This document shows positions 7,615-15,065 of a stretch of 20,514 nt of DNA, piece by piece. A program made the translations under genes and the position numbers. Position 1 is the stretch's first letter, and every line of letters begins with the position of its first letter. Under the pieces are notes generated by a model, which was given only the letters and a program-made list of their open reading frames with translations, was not told where the DNA came from and did no database searches. This DNA is from CAYQCH01 sp964415935 (GTDB lineage: Bacteria; Patescibacteriota; Patescibacteriia; VMEV01; CAYQCH01), in assembly GCA_964415935.1 (NCBI GenBank), contig CAYQCH010000019.1:1-20514 (forward strand), given 5' to 3'.

Positions 7615-8849
7615 TTTCCATCTCCCATGCCCCGAATACAACGCGACGGCAGCGAACACTTGCATGGCGATCGCTTATGCCATGGAGATGGCCTCGTTTA
7701 CGCCACGGACATGCCGCAGAGGGTCTTGAATCCTGGTTTAAACAGCATACCGGCAGCACGGACGCCATCGCTTTTTCCACGGGGAGAGAAGCACTGGCGG
7801 CCGTTTTGCAGTCATTGGGAATAGGGTACGGAGATGAAGTCATTGTGCAGGCCTATACTTGTATTGTGGTGCCGCATGCCGTCATCTGGTCCGGTGCACA
7901 CCCGATATACGCAGACATCGATGAAAGCCTGAACATAGATCCGACATTGATTCAGCGGTTAATTACGAGTAAAACGAAGGCCGTCGTCGTTCAACACACG
8001 TTCGGGGTTCCCGCAAATCTGCAAGCCATCAGAAAGATGTGCGATGAGCACCAGCTTTTTCTCATCGAGGACTGTGCGCATGCCCTGGGGGCAATGTACA
8101 AGGGCCGGGCAGTGGGTTCCTGGGGAGATGCAGCTATTTTCAGTTTTGGGCGCGACAAAGTTGTTTCAGGGGTGAGCGGGGGCATGGCCGTGGCTCGTTC
8201 TGAGGATGCGTGCAAGCGTCTGCGGGATTTTCAAAAGAAGGCTCCCTTGCGCTCCAGACGATGGGTCATGCAAAACCTGTTACATCCGCTTCTGATACCC
8301 CTTTTTCTGCGCCTGATGGGGCGACGAAGGATTGGCACGGCGGCATTACGAACTAGCCAGTATTTTCGCATCTTGAATAAGGTGTATACGCGCCAAGAAC
8401 TGGATTCGCAGCCTCCGGCAGCCCTTTTCCACAAAATGCCGCAAGCGATGGCATCTCTTGCGCACGATCAGCTTGAGCAAGAGCTTGAGACGTTTTGCGA
8501 TCACCGCGCCCGTCTTGCTGGCATTTACTCCGCCTGGGCTGAATCGCGTGGATTGACCCAGCAAGTTATCCCGCAGCAGACGCAGCCAAGCTTGTTGCGG
8601 TTTACTCTGCTTGTTCCGCGGCCATTTCGCATTATTACTTTAGCGCGTGCGGCTGGATTTGTACTGGGAGACTGGTATGCAAGTGTGATTATGCCCAGGC
8701 CACGCGACGAACAGGCCCTGTTTTATGAGCCGGGGTCTTGCCCAAAGGCTGAAAGCGCCGCCAAGCAAAGCCTGAACCTTCCAACCCATATTCACATGAC
8801 TGACGCCGACGCAGAAAAGCTGACGAAGTGGCTTGAGCAAAACATATGA
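7611..8849 (+). CDS. DegT/DnrJ/EryC1/StrS-family PLP aminotransferase
   Basis: A fold-type I PLP enzyme of 412 residues from the family that aminates keto-sugars attached to nucleotides. STGREAL (56-62) holds the phosphate-binding loop. IEDCAHALG (152-160) gives the PLP-ring Asp154. SFGRDKVVSGVSGG (178-191) contains Lys183, the likely Schiff-base lysine. Residues 211-245 (LRSRRW..., LLHPLLIPLFLRLMGRRR) are hydrophobic and strongly basic, which could attach the protein to the membrane surface and is unusual for soluble sugar aminotransferases. The start overlaps the stop of the MurF-like gene by 4 bp, and the end overlaps the FemAB gene by 4 bp, so the three are translationally coupled. The coupling suggests a role in making or modifying a wall precursor. 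The actual substrate is unknown. Confidence 0.85.
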   Translation: MISISHAPNTTRRQRTLAWRSLMPWRWPRLRHGHAAEGLESWFKQHTGSTDAIAFSTGREALAAVLQSLGIGYGDEVIVQAYTCIVVPHAVIWSGAHPIYADIDESLNIDPTLIQRLITSKTKAVVVQHTFGVPANLQAIRKMCDEHQLFLIEDCAHALGAMYKGRAVGSWGDAAIFSFGRDKVVSGVSGGMAVARSEDACKRLRDFQKKAPLRSRRWVMQNLLHPLLIPLFLRLMGRRRIGTAALRTSQYFRILNKVYTRQELDSQPPAALFHKMPQAMASLAHDQLEQELETFCDHRARLAGIYSAWAESRGLTQQVIPQQTQPSLLRFTLLVPRPFRIITLARAAGFVLGDWYASVIMPRPRDEQALFYEPGSCPKAESAAKQSLNLPTHIHMTDADAEKLTKWLEQNI

Positions 8850-9889
8850 ACAAACAGTTTACTGCAAAAGAAGTAACGGAAAAAGGGGAGTGGGAGGCTT
8901 TTCAATTGTCATTGCCGTCTCCTCAATTTTTGCAGTCCTGGAATGCTGGCGTGATGGCCGGCGCACTGGGAGAACGCATCATTCGTCGCGGGCTATATGA
9001 TGAGCACGGCGTGCTTGTAAGCACGCTGTACGCCAACATTATCCGTGCGCGGCGCGGGTCATATATCTTCATTCCATATGGTCCCAATCAACGAAATCTA
9101 TCAGCGGACATGCTTGGCGCATGGATCCAGCACATGCGTGATCTTGGATCAGCAGAACACGTCGATTTCGTGCGGTTTTGCCCCTTTTTACCAGACACCG
9201 AGACCAACCGTATGATGTTTTCTAAAGCCGGATGCGTCGATGCTCCCATTCACACGCTGGCGGAATACTTGTGGCTGCTAGATATCACAGCGACGGAAGA
9301 AGACTTGATGAAAGGGATGAGTAAAACGACGCGTAACCTGGTGCGGCGCGCGCAGAGGGACGGCGTTCAGGTGGATATTTCGACCAAGGCCGAGGATCTT
9401 GATGATTTTTTGCGTCTTCATTCCCTCACAAAAGACCGGCACGCCTTCACGCCATATCCGGACAGCCTGTTTCGAGCGCAGTTGGAAAGTTTTTCTGCAG
9501 ACGGGCAGGTGGCACTTCTACGCGCCTCACATAACGGCGAGGTCATCGCCTCGGCCATGGTGATGTATTATGGAACTATGGCTTCCTATCACCATGGAGC
9601 TTCAAAGCCCTCAAAAATACCTGCGGCATATCTGCTTCAATGGGAAGCCATTCAGGAAGCACGGCGACGCGGATGCACCGTCTATAATTTTTGGGGCATT
9701 TCTGATTTGCGCAATACCAAACATCCGTTTTTCGGCATTTCGCAGTTTAAAACGCGTTTTGGCGGCCGTGCGCTTACCTTGCTTAAAAGCCAAGATCTCC
9801 CAATTACGAAAAGGTATCACTTAACCCGGCTTATTGAGACCGCACGCCGCATCAGGCGAGGATTTGGCTGGAAACGGCATAATTACTAA
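8846..9889 (+). CDS. FemAB/FemX-type peptidoglycan aminoacyltransferase (GNAT fold)
   Basis: A 347-residue protein with two GNAT-like domains. Family members transfer an amino acid from aminoacyl-tRNA to the lysine of lipid II or its nucleotide precursor, forming interpeptide bridges. Recognisable segments are the acceptor-side IFIPYGP (74-80), MSKTTRNLVRRAQRDGVQV (158-176, the typical start of the second domain), and the C-terminal signature YNFWGISD (280-287) followed by GISQFKTRFGG (297-307). The two-helix coiled-coil arm of staphylococcal FemA is absent, as in the shorter FemX/Weissella-type enzymes. It is embedded by a 4-bp overlap after the DegT gene and lies 3 bp before ftsQ. Which amino acid is added cannot be told from sequence. 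Confidence 0.87.
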   Translation: MNKQFTAKEVTEKGEWEAFQLSLPSPQFLQSWNAGVMAGALGERIIRRGLYDEHGVLVSTLYANIIRARRGSYIFIPYGPNQRNLSADMLGAWIQHMRDLGSAEHVDFVRFCPFLPDTETNRMMFSKAGCVDAPIHTLAEYLWLLDITATEEDLMKGMSKTTRNLVRRAQRDGVQVDISTKAEDLDDFLRLHSLTKDRHAFTPYPDSLFRAQLESFSADGQVALLRASHNGEVIASAMVMYYGTMASYHHGASKPSKIPAAYLLQWEAIQEARRRGCTVYNFWGISDLRNTKHPFFGISQFKTRFGGRALTLLKSQDLPITKRYHLTRLIETARRIRRGFGWKRHNY

Positions 9890-9892
9890 CGT

Positions 9893-11149
9893 ATGCCCCG
9901 CGTTGTTTCAGGATTCAAAAAAAACAAACGCGCCTCACGCTCGGTGTTTGCCGTGCTGTTCACCGCGGGAAAGGGGATCAAACGCCTGTTATCCTATGAA
10001 ATAGGCACACTGCCATCATGGAGGAAGAAAACTCCGGTGGCGCGCCCGCAAACATATCTTAAGCGGGACATCCACAAAAAACGCCTGGGTAACCCCTATA
10101 ACAAAGAACCCTGGTATCTTCGTGCCTGGCAGCAGGTAGTTGTTGCAAACCGATTTGGGATTGCAGCCAGTATACTTTTACTGACAATAGCTGCCTGGCT
10201 TGCCATTATATTCATTCAGCCGACGTTTTATTTGACCCGCGTTGATGTCCAGGGCGCGCAAGACATCAGCCCCGAAGAAATCTCACAGCTGGTCAAGACG
10301 CACTTTTCCAAAAGAAGCCTCTTCCTTGTAAGCCGGAGCCATCGCATGTTTTTAGGCCTGGACAAGCTTCGCGGAGAAATTTCGGCCCATTACGACCTTG
10401 AACTGCTCCGATTCGAGCCTGACTGGACTGCGCGGACATTGACGATCTTTATCAAGGAAAAACCCTCAATTTTCACCTACGGCATTGCAGACAAATACTT
10501 TGCGGTCGACAAAGAGGGCGTGATCATCAGAGAATTGCCGCCTGATGCGGATAAAAGCAGCCTGCCTGTCATCTACGAATACGAAGGTGGCGACCTGCCG
10601 AGCATTGGTGATGCCGTGCTGACCCCAAATTTTATCGCCTCCATCATACGTCTTCAGGAGGGGTTTAAAGCTTATCCCAGTATTTTGATCCATTCTTTTC
10701 GCTTGCGCATATCGCCGCAACGGGAAATAACGCTTGTGGATGAACCGCCAACCCTGGAGGATGAAAAAAAGGCCGAGCAGCAACAGGCCGTTAATGACTT
10801 TGAAGCTGCCGCGGAATCTATAGCCCAGGCCAAAACTATTGATGAAAAAGTGAAAGAACTGCAAGCAGCCATCGAAAATCTTTCCATTGAAAAACTGGAG
10901 GAGGGGAAACTGGACCAGCTCTTAAAGGAACAGCGGGTGTATGCGCCAAAAGCAGGCTTTGCGTATAAAGAGCTGGAAATCTACACGCAGCAAGGCTGGT
11001 CTATAAAAGTCGGCCATGACGTTTTCGAAGATGCAACGAATGCGGACAAAATTCTTAATATTTTTGCGACGCTTAGCGGGGCGGTCGATTTCTCAGAGGT
11101 GAGGGAATACGTTGATTTGCGCATCCCAAACCGGGTATACTACCGCTAG
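9893..11149 (+). CDS. ftsQ: FtsQ/DivIB-like cell division protein with coiled-coil insertion
   Basis: A 418-residue bitopic membrane protein. A basic cytoplasmic N-terminus (1-87) is followed by one transmembrane helix (about 88-109) and a POTRA domain (about 112-188, FYLTRVDVQGAQDISPEEI). A beta domain ends in EYVDLRIPNRVYYR (405-418), closely matching the C-terminal DLR....YYR pattern of FtsQ. FtsQ/DivIB links FtsL-FtsB to the septal synthase. The protein is longer than usual (about 250-280). The extra length comes from an extended N-terminus and from a charged, helical, Glu/Lys/Gln-rich insert at about 286-350 within the beta domain. No other dcw division gene is in the window; here it ends the wall operon. 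The start lies 3 bp after the FemAB stop. Confidence 0.82.
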   Translation: MPRVVSGFKKNKRASRSVFAVLFTAGKGIKRLLSYEIGTLPSWRKKTPVARPQTYLKRDIHKKRLGNPYNKEPWYLRAWQQVVVANRFGIAASILLLTIAAWLAIIFIQPTFYLTRVDVQGAQDISPEEISQLVKTHFSKRSLFLVSRSHRMFLGLDKLRGEISAHYDLELLRFEPDWTARTLTIFIKEKPSIFTYGIADKYFAVDKEGVIIRELPPDADKSSLPVIYEYEGGDLPSIGDAVLTPNFIASIIRLQEGFKAYPSILIHSFRLRISPQREITLVDEPPTLEDEKKAEQQQAVNDFEAAAESIAQAKTIDEKVKELQAAIENLSIEKLEEGKLDQLLKEQRVYAPKAGFAYKELEIYTQQGWSIKVGHDVFEDATNADKILNIFATLSGAVDFSEVREYVDLRIPNRVYYR

Positions 11150-11155
11150 CTCGAT

Positions 11156-11347
11156 ATGTCAGTTTCCAAACGCATGAACAAGTTTGTCGGTATGCATGCG
11201 CGCGCCGTAGCGCGGACGGTGATTTTATTTTACGTGATCTGGTTCGTGTCAGGCATGTACCTGGTGGATGTACTAGATCCATACTTGTTCATCGGGCTGT
11301 GGATGCCCATTGGCGCGCTCGGGGCATTTATCTGCTATAGATGGTAA
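11156..11347 (+). CDS. Small two-helix membrane protein, unknown function
   Basis: A 63-residue protein I do not recognise. It has a short basic N-terminus (MSVSKRMNKF), a first hydrophobic helix at about 20-38 and a second at about 43-60, ending in CYRW. It starts 6 bp after the ftsQ stop, in a clear operon position, and its stop lies about 30 bp before a terminator, so it is the last gene of the seven-gene run. Position and compact layout support a real gene; there is no signal-peptide cleavage site. It could be a division or wall-synthesis accessory subunit, which is inference from location only. Confidence 0.65.
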   Translation: MSVSKRMNKFVGMHARAVARTVILFYVIWFVSGMYLVDVLDPYLFIGLWMPIGALGAFICYRW

Positions 11348-11376
11348 AACCAGTGGGGCTAGTCAATAACAAAGAA

Positions 11377-11396
11377 CCCGCCTTAAACCAGGCGGG
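11377..11396 (+). terminator. Bidirectional rho-independent terminator between converging operons
   Basis: Stem CCCGCCT (11377-11383) with AGGCGGG (11390-11396) and a 6-base loop. On the plus strand it is followed by ATTTATTATATCTTTTT; on the minus strand it is followed by TTCTTTGTTATT. Both T tracts are interrupted, so efficiency is uncertain, but it lies exactly between the plus-strand operon ending at 11347 and gpmA ending at 11459. A second hairpin with one wobble pair at 11418-11441 lies between this and gpmA. Confidence 0.7.
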
Positions 11397-11458
11397 ATTT
11401 ATTATATCTTTTTGTGCGTCGCATAAGATATATTGTGCGACACATGCTATATACTCTT

Positions 11459-12163
11459 TTACCGAAGCGGCCGGTCAAATGTATACTCCCCTTCAATACG
11501 CTTAAAGATCCCGCGCCTGTACGAATATGCAATCGGGTGCGCCTCCGGTAAATTAATAAAGGCGATGTTTTCGTTGGAGATGTTTTCAAAATTTTTGATG
11601 AGTGCGCGCAAGGTGTTTCCGTGCGCAACCAAAACAACCGTCTCTCCCCGCCTCAAGTACGGCATTATCTTCGCCTGTACATGCGGCATGGTGCGTTTTA
11701 CGACATCTTTGAGGCTTTCCCCGCCTCCCGGCGGCCTGGGTTCGTATCCGCGCCTCCACGCAAAAACCTTGTCGGCACCGTATTTTCTTTCCGCGGCATC
11801 TTTCTCAAGTCCTTGCAGCAGGCCGTAATATCGTTCATTCAGATTATGGCTTTGGAAAATTGGTATATCCTGGTCATTATAAGCGTTTGAGGCCTTAAGC
11901 CAGCGTCCATATCTGCTGTCTTCGGGGTGTTGCACGATGCCGGTCCTTCCCTGCTCAGACAATATAATATGCAAGGTTGAATGGGCCCGCTCAAGTACTG
12001 ATGTGAAGGCCCGGCTGAAATCGTATTGTCTGCAGTGCTTGGCACAGGCCTGCGCCTCTTTTACGCCATTTATGCTTAATGGAACATCAACCCAGCCGGT
12101 GAAACGGTTCCCCAGGTTCCAGCGCGATTCTCCATGTCGTATCATCACGATTGTTCCCGGCAT
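11459..12163 (-). CDS. gpmA: 2,3-bisphosphoglycerate-dependent phosphoglycerate mutase
   Basis: Interconverts 3- and 2-phosphoglycerate in glycolysis. The ATG at 12163 is chosen, giving 234 residues (family about 230-250). It begins MPGTIVMIRHGES, putting RHG near residue 10 as in the family, and leaves a 5-bp gap after the M23 gene. A longer reading from 12196 would overlap that gene by 28 bp and add no conserved sequence. His10 is the phosphorylated histidine. Arg59 (LERAHST), Glu110 (NERYYG) and His181 (VAHGNTL) complete the active site. The dPGM-specific segments RYYGLLQGL and WRRGYEPRPPGGGES are present, separating it from smaller cobC-type phosphatases. It is last in the minus-strand cluster and ends toward the shared terminator. 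Confidence 0.92.
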   Translation of the reverse strand: MPGTIVMIRHGESRWNLGNRFTGWVDVPLSINGVKEAQACAKHCRQYDFSRAFTSVLERAHSTLHIILSEQGRTGIVQHPEDSRYGRWLKASNAYNDQDIPIFQSHNLNERYYGLLQGLEKDAAERKYGADKVFAWRRGYEPRPPGGGESLKDVVKRTMPHVQAKIMPYLRRGETVVLVAHGNTLRALIKNFENISNENIAFINLPEAHPIAYSYRRGIFKRIEGEYTFDRPLR

Positions 12164-12168
12164 ATGAC

Positions 12169-13425
12169 TTAACAACCCGGTGTCAAATAACTGCAAGGGT
12201 CTACAGGGATACCCTCTTTGCGCACCTCGTAGTGCAAGTGCGGGCCCGAGGAAAGACCGGCGCCAGGGTCTCCCGGAGCGCCACCAGAGCGCCCAATAAC
12301 CGTACCAATGCTGACGAAATCGTCCTGCTGAACATGGATGCTGCTGAGATGCAGGTATACCGTCATGAGGTCTCCATGCGAAACAAACACCGCATTCCCA
12401 GTAAAGCGGCCATTACGAATAACCTTTACCACCACACCGCTGGCCGAGGCCTTTATAGGCAGTCCCATGGAAGGAAATCCATTTATAAGGGTGCGCATAT
12501 CCAGCCCAGAATGCTCGCCGACAATATGCCTATATGGGTATGTCGGGTCGTGAAAATACGTCACAATGCCTTGATTGGGAATGGGCCAGATCAGGCTGCC
12601 GGGATTCAATACAAACGAAGGGTTATTAAGCTGCGCCTGACGCAATTTTTCTTTAATTTCCTCCTGCAAAGCCAGGATTTCTTCATTTGCGACGCGCTGC
12701 TGGTAACGAATTTCACTTAAACGGCGCTGGAATTCTTGTTCAGACGATTCTGTCTCATCAATCAAAGCGACTTTGCTGTTCTTTTCATCACCAAGCTTTT
12801 CTTTTTCGATCTCTAATTCGAGCAAGAGCGTTTGCAGTTCAGCCTTATCCTGCTCCAGGCCGTACTGATACACCTCCAATTCCCTCTTTGCTGCTTTTAC
12901 GCTGCTCAGGGTGCGGTGCAAATTGGATTGAACGTCTTCCAGGCGTTTCAAATAACTGAAAAATTTGGAAATATTGTCGTTCATGAGCAAAATTTCCAAC
13001 TGCCCCCGCTGGTCCTGACGGTAGATTTCCTGGATCAATGCGGCTAATTGTGCCTTCTGCACGTCCATCTGGCCCTGTTTTTGGCCTATCAGTAAGTCTG
13101 TCTCTCGAATGGTCAGGTTAGTTTTTTCAATTTCCAAGGCCTTTCGCTCTATGTTGATTTCAGTCTTCTTGATGCGGTTTTCAATAAGGGACAACTCATT
13201 CTCCAGTGTTTGTTTTTTCGCCTGCTGCTGCTCAATAAGCGCATTATACTCCCCTGCTTTGCCTTCAAGCGTCTTAATAGACTTATTTTTCTCAGTGATT
13301 TCTTTATTCAAATCCTTGATCTCCTGAGAGGTGTAAGAGTCAATGTTTTGTGCGAAGACGACATCCAAAGAAAATGCCTGCATCCAAACGAAAAGCACCA
13401 AAAAAAACGCGATGACTCGGGACAT
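12169..13425 (-). CDS. Secreted coiled-coil M23 (LytM) peptidase, EnvC-like murein hydrolase or activator
   Basis: A 418-residue exported protein. The signal peptide (1-25) runs from MSRVIAFFLVLF to a VFAQ site. A very long coiled coil (about 30-268) precedes a C-terminal LytM domain (about 275-418). The zinc ligands are all present: His305 and Asp309 (HSGLD) and His398 in HLHYEV, with the catalytic His359 in YLHL. It therefore looks like an active metalloendopeptidase, unlike EnvC of E. coli, which has lost ligands. Coiled coil plus LytM is the typical build of division-linked cell-wall hydrolase regulators. Several in-frame starts exist: ATG at 13446, 13440 and 13425, and TTG at 13464. The last ATG gives the cleanest signal peptide. 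A perfect palindrome lies just upstream. The gene follows gltX and precedes gpmA by 5 bp. Confidence 0.9.
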   Translation of the reverse strand: MSRVIAFFLVLFVWMQAFSLDVVFAQNIDSYTSQEIKDLNKEITEKNKSIKTLEGKAGEYNALIEQQQAKKQTLENELSLIENRIKKTEINIERKALEIEKTNLTIRETDLLIGQKQGQMDVQKAQLAALIQEIYRQDQRGQLEILLMNDNISKFFSYLKRLEDVQSNLHRTLSSVKAAKRELEVYQYGLEQDKAELQTLLLELEIEKEKLGDEKNSKVALIDETESSEQEFQRRLSEIRYQQRVANEEILALQEEIKEKLRQAQLNNPSFVLNPGSLIWPIPNQGIVTYFHDPTYPYRHIVGEHSGLDMRTLINGFPSMGLPIKASASGVVVKVIRNGRFTGNAVFVSHGDLMTVYLHLSSIHVQQDDFVSIGTVIGRSGGAPGDPGAGLSSGPHLHYEVRKEGIPVDPCSYLTPGC

Positions 13426-13431
13426 ATGAAA

Positions 13432-13457
13432 ACTACCCATAAGCATATATGGGTAGT
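13432..13457 (-). repeat. Perfect 10-bp inverted repeat (palindrome) just upstream of the M23 gene
   Basis: ACTACCCATA (13432-13441), 6-base loop, TATGGGTAGT (13448-13457), with no mismatch. It ends 6 bp before the chosen start codon of the M23 peptidase and 30 bp past the gltX stop. On the minus strand the stem is followed only by TTTC, so it is a weak terminator at best. The arm and loop cover two alternative ATG codons (13440 and 13446), so a role as operator or translation-controlling hairpin is equally plausible. Confidence 0.6.
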
Positions 13458-13477
13458 GTAGCAAATTCAGAACCTGT

Positions 13478-13486
13478 TTTATAGCA
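13478..13486 (-). promoter_or_regulatory. Possible extended -10 promoter for the M23-gpmA genes
   Basis: On the minus strand, TGC directly precedes TATAAA (5 of 6 consensus), forming an extended -10 element right after the gltX stop. No convincing -35 box lies 17 bp upstream. If used, transcription would begin near 13471 and the palindrome would lie in the leader. Read-through from gltX is an alternative. Confidence 0.35.
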
Positions 13487-13487
13487 C

Positions 13488-15023
13488 CTACAGTTGCATC
13501 TTCATGGCTGCCCCAAGCGCCGCATGCAGGCGCTTCAAGGTCTCTTCCTTCCCAAGGACGGCTGCCACATCTTGCGGGCTGGGACTTTTTTCACGACCGG
13601 TCAATGCCACGCGAAATGGCCAGAAAATGGCGCCAACGCTTACCCCGCTTTGCTGTACCACCTGCTCACAAGCACGCTGGATGCTCTCCGCTGTCCAGCT
13701 ATCGTCGTTAACCGACTCCAAAGCTTTTACTACGGCCTGAAGCGACGGGGCAGCCTCGCCCTTTGTCATTTTTTTCCACAAAAGAAGGTTCGGATCATAC
13801 GACAATTCAGGTTCAAAAAAGAATCGAACCGATTCTGGCACCTCAGAAAGCTGTTTTACGCGCGCTTGTTCCGTTGCGAGAATATCCTGCAGCATTTTTT
13901 TGCTCAACGACTTTTTTGATAACAAGTTTTCGTATTGATCACCTGTGGCTCGAACAAGTCCGGCATCTTCCAAAAATGGCAGCGATGCCGCAAGAAATTC
14001 GTCTACGGGAAGCTGTCGGATGTATTGGCCGTTCATCCAGAGGCTTTTCTCCGTATCAAACACCGCGCCGGTCTTATGCATGGCCTCAATGTCAAAAACC
14101 CGCGTGAACTCCTCCAGATTGAAAACTTCTTTCTGTTCAGGGTGCGTCCAGCCGAGCAAGGCGATGAAGTTGAGCAATGCCTGCGGCAAATACCCTAACT
14201 TCCGGTACTCGTCGACTGAGACGGCCGCATGGCGCTTGCTCAGTTTTTTCTTGTCCTTGCCGAGAATGTGCGAGCCATGGGCAAAGACCGGCGCCGGCAC
14301 CCCAAACGCCTCATACAGCAGCAAATGCTTGGGAGTACTGGAAAGGAATTCATACGCGCGAATGACGTGGGTAATGCCCATGCTATGGTCGTCCACAACA
14401 TTGGCAAAATTATACGTGGGAAAGCCATCCGCTTTCATCATCACAAAATCATCCATCTGGTCCCGCTCAAACTGGATACGCCCGAAAACAGCGTCGTCCC
14501 ACGCAATGGGACCGCCATCCGGCGTATAAAATCGGAGAACGCGCGGCACGCCGTTTTGTTTCAATGCAGCTTTTTCTTCCGGGGACAATGCGTAACAATG
14601 TCGATCATATTTCGGCATCTGCTTGGATGCAATCTGAACGGCGCGCATTTGTTCCAGTCGCTCCGGGGTACAAAAACATTCATATGCTTTTCCCTGCTCC
14701 AAAAGACGTTGAGCAAATTTCGTATACAGGTCTAATCTGGCGGACTGAACATATGGTCCAGCCCCTCCCCGCTCAATGGGCTTGCCTTCCTGAAAGTCGA
14801 TGACACCTTCGTCCGGCTGCAGCCCCACCCATTGCAATGAACGAACAATCTGCTCGACAGCCTCAGGCACATAACGTTCCCGATCGGTATCTTCAATACG
14901 CAAAATAAACGTCCCGCCGTGCCGTTTGGCCCAGGCATAGGCGTATAAAGCAGTGCGTAGCCCTCCGATATGTAAAAGGCCGGTCGGACTAGGGGCAAAT
15001 CGGGTACGAACAGGTTGTTTCAT
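13488..15023 (-). CDS. gltX: Glutamyl-tRNA synthetase, class I
   Basis: Charges tRNA-Glu with glutamate. The 511 residues are close to the bacterial average (about 470-500). The Rossmann catalytic domain begins FAPSPTGLLHIGG, with the HIGH-type motif HIGG at 18-21. The second signature is KLSKR (260-264) in GKDKKKLSKRH. The zinc-binding knuckle has Cys116, Cys118 and Cys143 at E. coli spacing, but the fourth ligand His at two residues after the last Cys is Ala; a His sits just before Cys143 instead. The helical anticodon-binding domain fills about 330-511. Whether the enzyme also charges tRNA-Gln (non-discriminating, needing GatCAB) cannot be told by eye. It has its own promoter starting just upstream and probably a near-leaderless transcript. 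Confidence 0.95.
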   Translation of the reverse strand: MKQPVRTRFAPSPTGLLHIGGLRTALYAYAWAKRHGGTFILRIEDTDRERYVPEAVEQIVRSLQWVGLQPDEGVIDFQEGKPIERGGAGPYVQSARLDLYTKFAQRLLEQGKAYECFCTPERLEQMRAVQIASKQMPKYDRHCYALSPEEKAALKQNGVPRVLRFYTPDGGPIAWDDAVFGRIQFERDQMDDFVMMKADGFPTYNFANVVDDHSMGITHVIRAYEFLSSTPKHLLLYEAFGVPAPVFAHGSHILGKDKKKLSKRHAAVSVDEYRKLGYLPQALLNFIALLGWTHPEQKEVFNLEEFTRVFDIEAMHKTGAVFDTEKSLWMNGQYIRQLPVDEFLAASLPFLEDAGLVRATGDQYENLLSKKSLSKKMLQDILATEQARVKQLSEVPESVRFFFEPELSYDPNLLLWKKMTKGEAAPSLQAVVKALESVNDDSWTAESIQRACEQVVQQSGVSVGAIFWPFRVALTGREKSPSPQDVAAVLGKEETLKRLHAALGAAMKMQL

Positions 15024-15032
15024 AATGGGAAA

Positions 15033-15061
15033 AATCTAGCATTCCAGCGCCAAAAATTCAA
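15033..15061 (-). promoter_or_regulatory. Sigma-70-type promoter for gltX, near-leaderless
   Basis: Minus strand: TTGAAT (15056-15061), a 17-bp spacer, TAGATT (15033-15038), with TGC just before it forming an extended -10. Only 9 bases separate the -10 box from the gltX ATG, so transcription would start within 2-3 bases of the start codon. There is no Shine-Dalgarno. Confidence 0.6.
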
Positions 15062-15065
15062 TGGT

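Noticed and set aside
1383..8849. Possible UGA recoding, as in some CPR lineages
   Set aside because: TGA serves as the natural stop for mrdA, the MurF-like gene and the DegT gene, with the conserved domains ending just before; no in-frame TGA interrupts a gene.
11418..11441. GTCGCATAA / TTGTGCGAC hairpin as a second terminator
   Set aside because: One wobble pair and no T tract directly after it on either strand (minus side is A-rich); kept only as a note.
12164..12196. Longer reading of the gpmA frame starting at 12196
   Set aside because: It would overlap the M23 gene by 28 bp and adds 11 unconserved residues; ATG 12163 places RHG at the family position with a normal 5-bp gap.
12531..12540. 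TATATGGGTA inside the M23 gene resembling the palindrome arm at 13446-13455
   Set aside because: Single short match without an inverted partner, within codons for conserved LytM residues; treated as chance.
12151..12720. Long plus-strand open frame antisense to the M23 gene
   Set aside because: It has no recognisable protein features and lies opposite a clearly functional gene; a shadow frame.
13426..13464. Earlier starts (TTG 13464, ATG 13446 or 13440) for the M23 gene
   Set aside because: ATG 13425 gives the most typical short basic n-region of a signal peptide; the others cannot be excluded and place the palindrome in coding sequence.
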